From Sulfurovum sp. (GTDB taxonomy: Bacteria; Campylobacterota; Campylobacteria; Campylobacterales; Sulfurovaceae): a stretch of 8,092 nt of DNA. The notes beneath the pieces are model-generated. The model worked only from the letters and a program-made list of their open reading frames with translations, ran no database searches and was not told the origin of the DNA. Both the position numbers and the translations under genes were made by a program. The stretch spans positions 1-8,092 of the forward strand of contig DQVJ01000279.1 in assembly GCA_015661795.1 (NCBI GenBank), read 5' to 3'. This document shows, piece after piece, positions 6,324 to 8,092 of this stretch. Within the stretch, counting starts at the first letter, position 1. The number at the start of each line of letters is the position of its first letter.

Positions 6324-7145
6324 CTACATGAATTCTATTATAAATCCTCTGTCAAATCCTGCTAAGTCTTTATAAAATTGTATGGATTTTACTCCAAGTT
6401 CATTAACAAAAGCTGAGAGTGGCTCTTTTTGGTCATATCCCATTTCACAGGCAAGCCATCTGATGCCTCTTTTCTTTACATCTAAGATAATCTGTTTAAT
6501 CAATTCATCACCTTTTCTACCACCAAAAAGAGCCTCTTTAGGTTCATAGTCTACCACATTTGACTCTAGTAAAAAATCTTCTGCAATGTAGGGAGGATTA
6601 GAGACTACAAGTTCCACAGACTCACTTACATTATCAATAAGGTTTGACTTACGTAACTCTATACGTTTCGAAAGTTTATATTTATTAATATTTGATTGTG
6701 CTACCTTCAATGGTATATCACAAATATCTGTTGCGATACTCTGTAAATTTGGAAACTTCCTAGCCAATACCACAGAAATAGCCCCAGACCCCACACCTAT
6801 CTCTACAATACGTGTAATATTCTCTTTTGCTATGATATCTGCTACGAGGTCAATGAGTATTTCAGTTTCAGGACGGGGAATAAGTACACCCTTTTCTACT
6901 ACTAAGTTGATATCATAAAAGCTAGCCTCCCCCACGATATACTCATAAGGTTCATGTTTAGAGCGTCTTTCAATAAATTTTTTATATTTATTAGTATTTT
7001 TTACTTCTTTATTATCATTCACTATCAAATATGTACGGTCTTGCTTTAGATGATATGCTAAAAGAATTTCTGCCTCATACTGGGGTCTCTCACAACATTT
7101 TATAAGTTGTCCCGTCCCCCATATGATATTTTCTTTAATTGTCAT
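6324..7145 (-). CDS. prmC: Peptide chain release factor N5-glutamine methyltransferase PrmC
   Basis: PrmC (formerly HemK) methylates the glutamine of the GGQ motif in release factors RF1 and RF2 with S-adenosylmethionine, which speeds translation termination. The 273-residue protein has the usual N-terminal helical domain (about 1-75). The family motif IPRPET is at 89-94, and SAM motif I, VEIGVGSGAIS, at 114-124. The catalytic NPPY at 183-186 holds the target glutamine side chain. The length is typical. The start ATG fits the family (MTIKE) and has AGGA 10 bases upstream. It is transcribed leftward, probably from the extended -10 at 7219-7227. The downstream DUF4149 operon has its own promoter. 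In H. pylori prmC (HP0381) adjoins an M48 protease gene (HP0382, recalled); here a plus-strand gene separates the two. Confidence 0.96.
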   Translation of the reverse strand: MTIKENIIWGTGQLIKCCERPQYEAEILLAYHLKQDRTYLIVNDNKEVKNTNKYKKFIERRSKHEPYEYIVGEASFYDINLVVEKGVLIPRPETEILIDLVADIIAKENITRIVEIGVGSGAISVVLARKFPNLQSIATDICDIPLKVAQSNINKYKLSKRIELRKSNLIDNVSESVELVVSNPPYIAEDFLLESNVVDYEPKEALFGGRKGDELIKQIILDVKKRGIRWLACEMGYDQKEPLSAFVNELGVKSIQFYKDLAGFDRGFIIEFM

Positions 7146-7218
7146 AAATATATTGTCCTAAACATTATTGTTATACATGCATTTATTTTATTATTATATA
7201 ATCATAAATTGTATTGTA

Positions 7219-7227
7219 ATTATAGCA
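7219..7227 (-). promoter_or_regulatory. Extended -10 promoter of prmC
   Basis: Read on the minus strand, TGCTATAAT is a perfect extended -10 and resembles the TGCTATGAT used before the lipoprotein gene. The start would be near 7212, giving a leader of about 66 bases. Another minus-strand TATAAT at 7193-7198 lies closer to the gene and is an alternative. Confidence 0.5.
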
Positions 7228-7262
7228 AAGGCTTCTTTGGCATCATAACCAATAACTTTGCT
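7224..7262. repeat. Inverted repeat in the prmC/hotdog divergent spacer
   Basis: AGCAAAG (7224-7230) and CTTTGCT (7256-7262) form a perfect 7-bp inverted repeat with a 25-base spacer. The left arm overlaps the prmC -10 element. The right arm is followed on the plus strand by GTTTTATTTTTATAC. A second hairpin, CAAAG-GCTT-CTTTG (7226-7239), shares the left arm. It could be a regulator site, a leader structure or chance. Confidence 0.4.
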
Positions 7263-7272
7263 GTTTTATTTT

Positions 7273-7278
7273 TATACA
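7273..7278 (+). promoter_or_regulatory. Possible -10 element of the hotdog gene
   Basis: TATACA follows a T-rich stretch (GTTTTATTTT) and would start transcription near 7285, leaving a leader of about 35 bases before the TTG at 7320. It is a weak match. A perfect TATAAT at 7197-7202 on the same strand is an alternative and would give a leader of about 110 bases carrying the inverted repeat. Confidence 0.3.
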
Positions 7279-7306
7279 TGCAATACACTTCATAAATATA
7301 CAAACT

Positions 7307-7312
7307 GAAAGG
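7307..7312 (+). promoter_or_regulatory. Ribosome binding site supporting a TTG start
   Basis: GAAAGG ends 7 bases before the TTG at 7320. An in-frame stop at 7293-7295 and the absence of any in-frame ATG near the start leave this TTG as the best initiation codon. Confidence 0.6.
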
Positions 7313-7319
7313 TAATACT

Positions 7320-7847
7320 TTGATACAATATAACTTTCCAGCACAAGAATTTCTCCAAAAAGTCAAAAACTCTTTTCAAAATAGATTTTTAACAGACCAA
7401 ATAAGTCTACGCTACCTTGAGGAAGGTTACATCCAAGCAACCGATATCCCCTTTGTCAAACACATTGGCTTAAAAGAAGACAACACACAACTTTCTTTAG
7501 ATTTAAAGAAATCTGTTTGCAATCATGTTGAGACCATTCATGCAGCTGCACAATTTACCTTAGCAGAAACAGAAAGTGGGATGCACCTTCAAAGCCTCTT
7601 TCCAGAACTAGAACAAAAAGTTATTCCTTTACTCAGAGAAGCCCAAATTAAATATAAAAAACCTGCTACACAAAAAATTCTAGCTTACTCTTTTGTTGAA
7701 GAAGAAGACGTTAAAAAATTTAAACAACAATTTGAAAAAAAAGGAAAAGCTCTCCTTAAGATTAGAATAGAAATACGTGATATTGATGATATTCTTACCT
7801 GTGAAGCACGTTATACCTGGTATGTACAGGCACGGGAAGATAAATAA
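7320..7847 (+). CDS. Hotdog-fold thioesterase-like protein (DUF4442/PaaI-like)
   Basis: This 175-residue cytoplasmic protein of unknown role has a core that looks like a single hotdog domain. IPFVKHIGLK (43-52) resembles the opening helix/strand. CNHVETIHAAAQFTLAETESG (67-87) resembles the N-x-x-x-x-H-x-G/A-A helix of PaaI/DUF4442 proteins, with Asn68, His74 and Glu83 as candidate active-site residues. Strands at about 117-126 and 144-172 would complete the sheet. The N-terminal 40 residues are charged and helical. It starts at TTG with GAAAGG upstream. It is alone on the plus strand, divergent from prmC and convergent with the M48 peptidase gene. Substrate cannot be told; acyl-CoA thioester hydrolysis is the family default. 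It could also be a non-catalytic hotdog protein. Confidence 0.6.
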   Translation: MIQYNFPAQEFLQKVKNSFQNRFLTDQISLRYLEEGYIQATDIPFVKHIGLKEDNTQLSLDLKKSVCNHVETIHAAAQFTLAETESGMHLQSLFPELEQKVIPLLREAQIKYKKPATQKILAYSFVEEEDVKKFKQQFEKKGKALLKIRIEIRDIDDILTCEARYTWYVQAREDK

Positions 7848-7934
7848 TAATTTCTACTAATCTTTCTGTTTATATACCCTCTATTGATAGTTCATATTTG
7901 AATCGAGTATAAGTTTTACCGTATTTTTCTTTAC

Positions 7935-8092
7935 CTACTTTGTATTAGAAACATCAAAACCAAGCTCTTTAAGCCTTTCAAGTACTGGTGGATGTGAGTG
8001 GTAGAAAAATATGACTAAAGGATGTGACTTTGGAAATGACTTGTTTTCTGTCACGAGTTTCATCAGTGCCGCAACTAAGTTTTCTTTACCTC
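7935..8092 (-). CDS. M48 (Ste24-type) zinc metallopeptidase, C-terminal end
   Basis: Only the last 51 residues are inside the window; the start and the catalytic HExxH lie beyond the right edge. The visible end has NLVAALMKLVTENKSFP (4-20) and HPLVIFFYHSHPPVLERL (23-40), closely matching the conserved C-terminus of Ste24/CAAX-protease-type M48 enzymes (HPL..FxYxSHPPxxERL). That motif follows the last active-site helix. The frame ends at TAG (7935-7937) after DVSNTK. These enzymes are inner-membrane zinc proteases that degrade or process membrane and exported proteins. It converges with the hotdog gene, with 87 bp between them holding no obvious terminator. The frame is clear despite the short piece. 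Confidence 0.88.
   Translation of the reverse strand, partial: GKENLVAALMKLVTENKSFPKSHPLVIFFYHSHPPVLERLKELGFDVSNTK

Noticed and set aside
7848..7934. Terminator between the hotdog gene and the M48 gene
   Set aside because: Only 4-5 bp stems such as TTCA-TATT-TGAA are present, with no adjoining T-run at the right place on either strand.

Overview
The window is about 8.1 kb of AT-rich bacterial DNA. It most likely comes from a free-living member of the Campylobacterota (Epsilonproteobacteria), of the Sulfurovum/Sulfurimonas type. The evidence is the ftsA-ftsZ pair, a lipoprotein whose sequence closely follows the UPF0323 family (HP_0232/Cj0371), its usual partner the glutathionylspermidine-synthase-like ATP-grasp gene, and a prmC next to an M48 peptidase. 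The assignment is from recognition of protein sequences, not from a search.

Layout, left to right. (1) 1-2552, plus strand: the 3' part of ftsA (its 5' end lies outside the window) and complete ftsZ, followed by a likely terminator hairpin. (2) 2659-4439, plus strand: an extended -10 promoter, then a UPF0323 lipoprotein and a glutathionylspermidine-synthase-like amide ligase whose GTG start overlaps the lipoprotein stop. (3) 4411-6284, minus strand: a compact operon read right to left as promoter, DUF4149 membrane protein, DNA-deoxyinosine (hypoxanthine) glycosylase and apaH. Its last gene overlaps the ligase gene tail to tail by 29 bp. (4) 6324-7145, minus strand: prmC, with a candidate promoter in the 174-bp divergent spacer that it shares with the next gene. 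(5) 7320-7847, plus strand: a TTG-initiated small protein with a hotdog thioesterase-like core. (6) 7935-8092, minus strand: the C-terminal end of an M48 (Ste24-type) zinc metallopeptidase that runs off the window.

FtsA and FtsZ build the division ring. The lipoprotein/ligase pair looks translationally coupled and is conserved as a pair in Helicobacter and Campylobacter (from memory), which suggests a shared function that is not understood. The DUF4149-glycosylase-apaH operon puts repair of deaminated adenine in DNA together with removal of Ap4A. PrmC modifies release factors.

Most of the window is ordinary housekeeping DNA. The most interesting item is the lipoprotein/ATP-grasp pair: the ligase family activates the C-terminal glycine of glutathione, and the partner lipoprotein ends in Gly-Gly. 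No mobile element, CRISPR array, tRNA or rRNA was seen.
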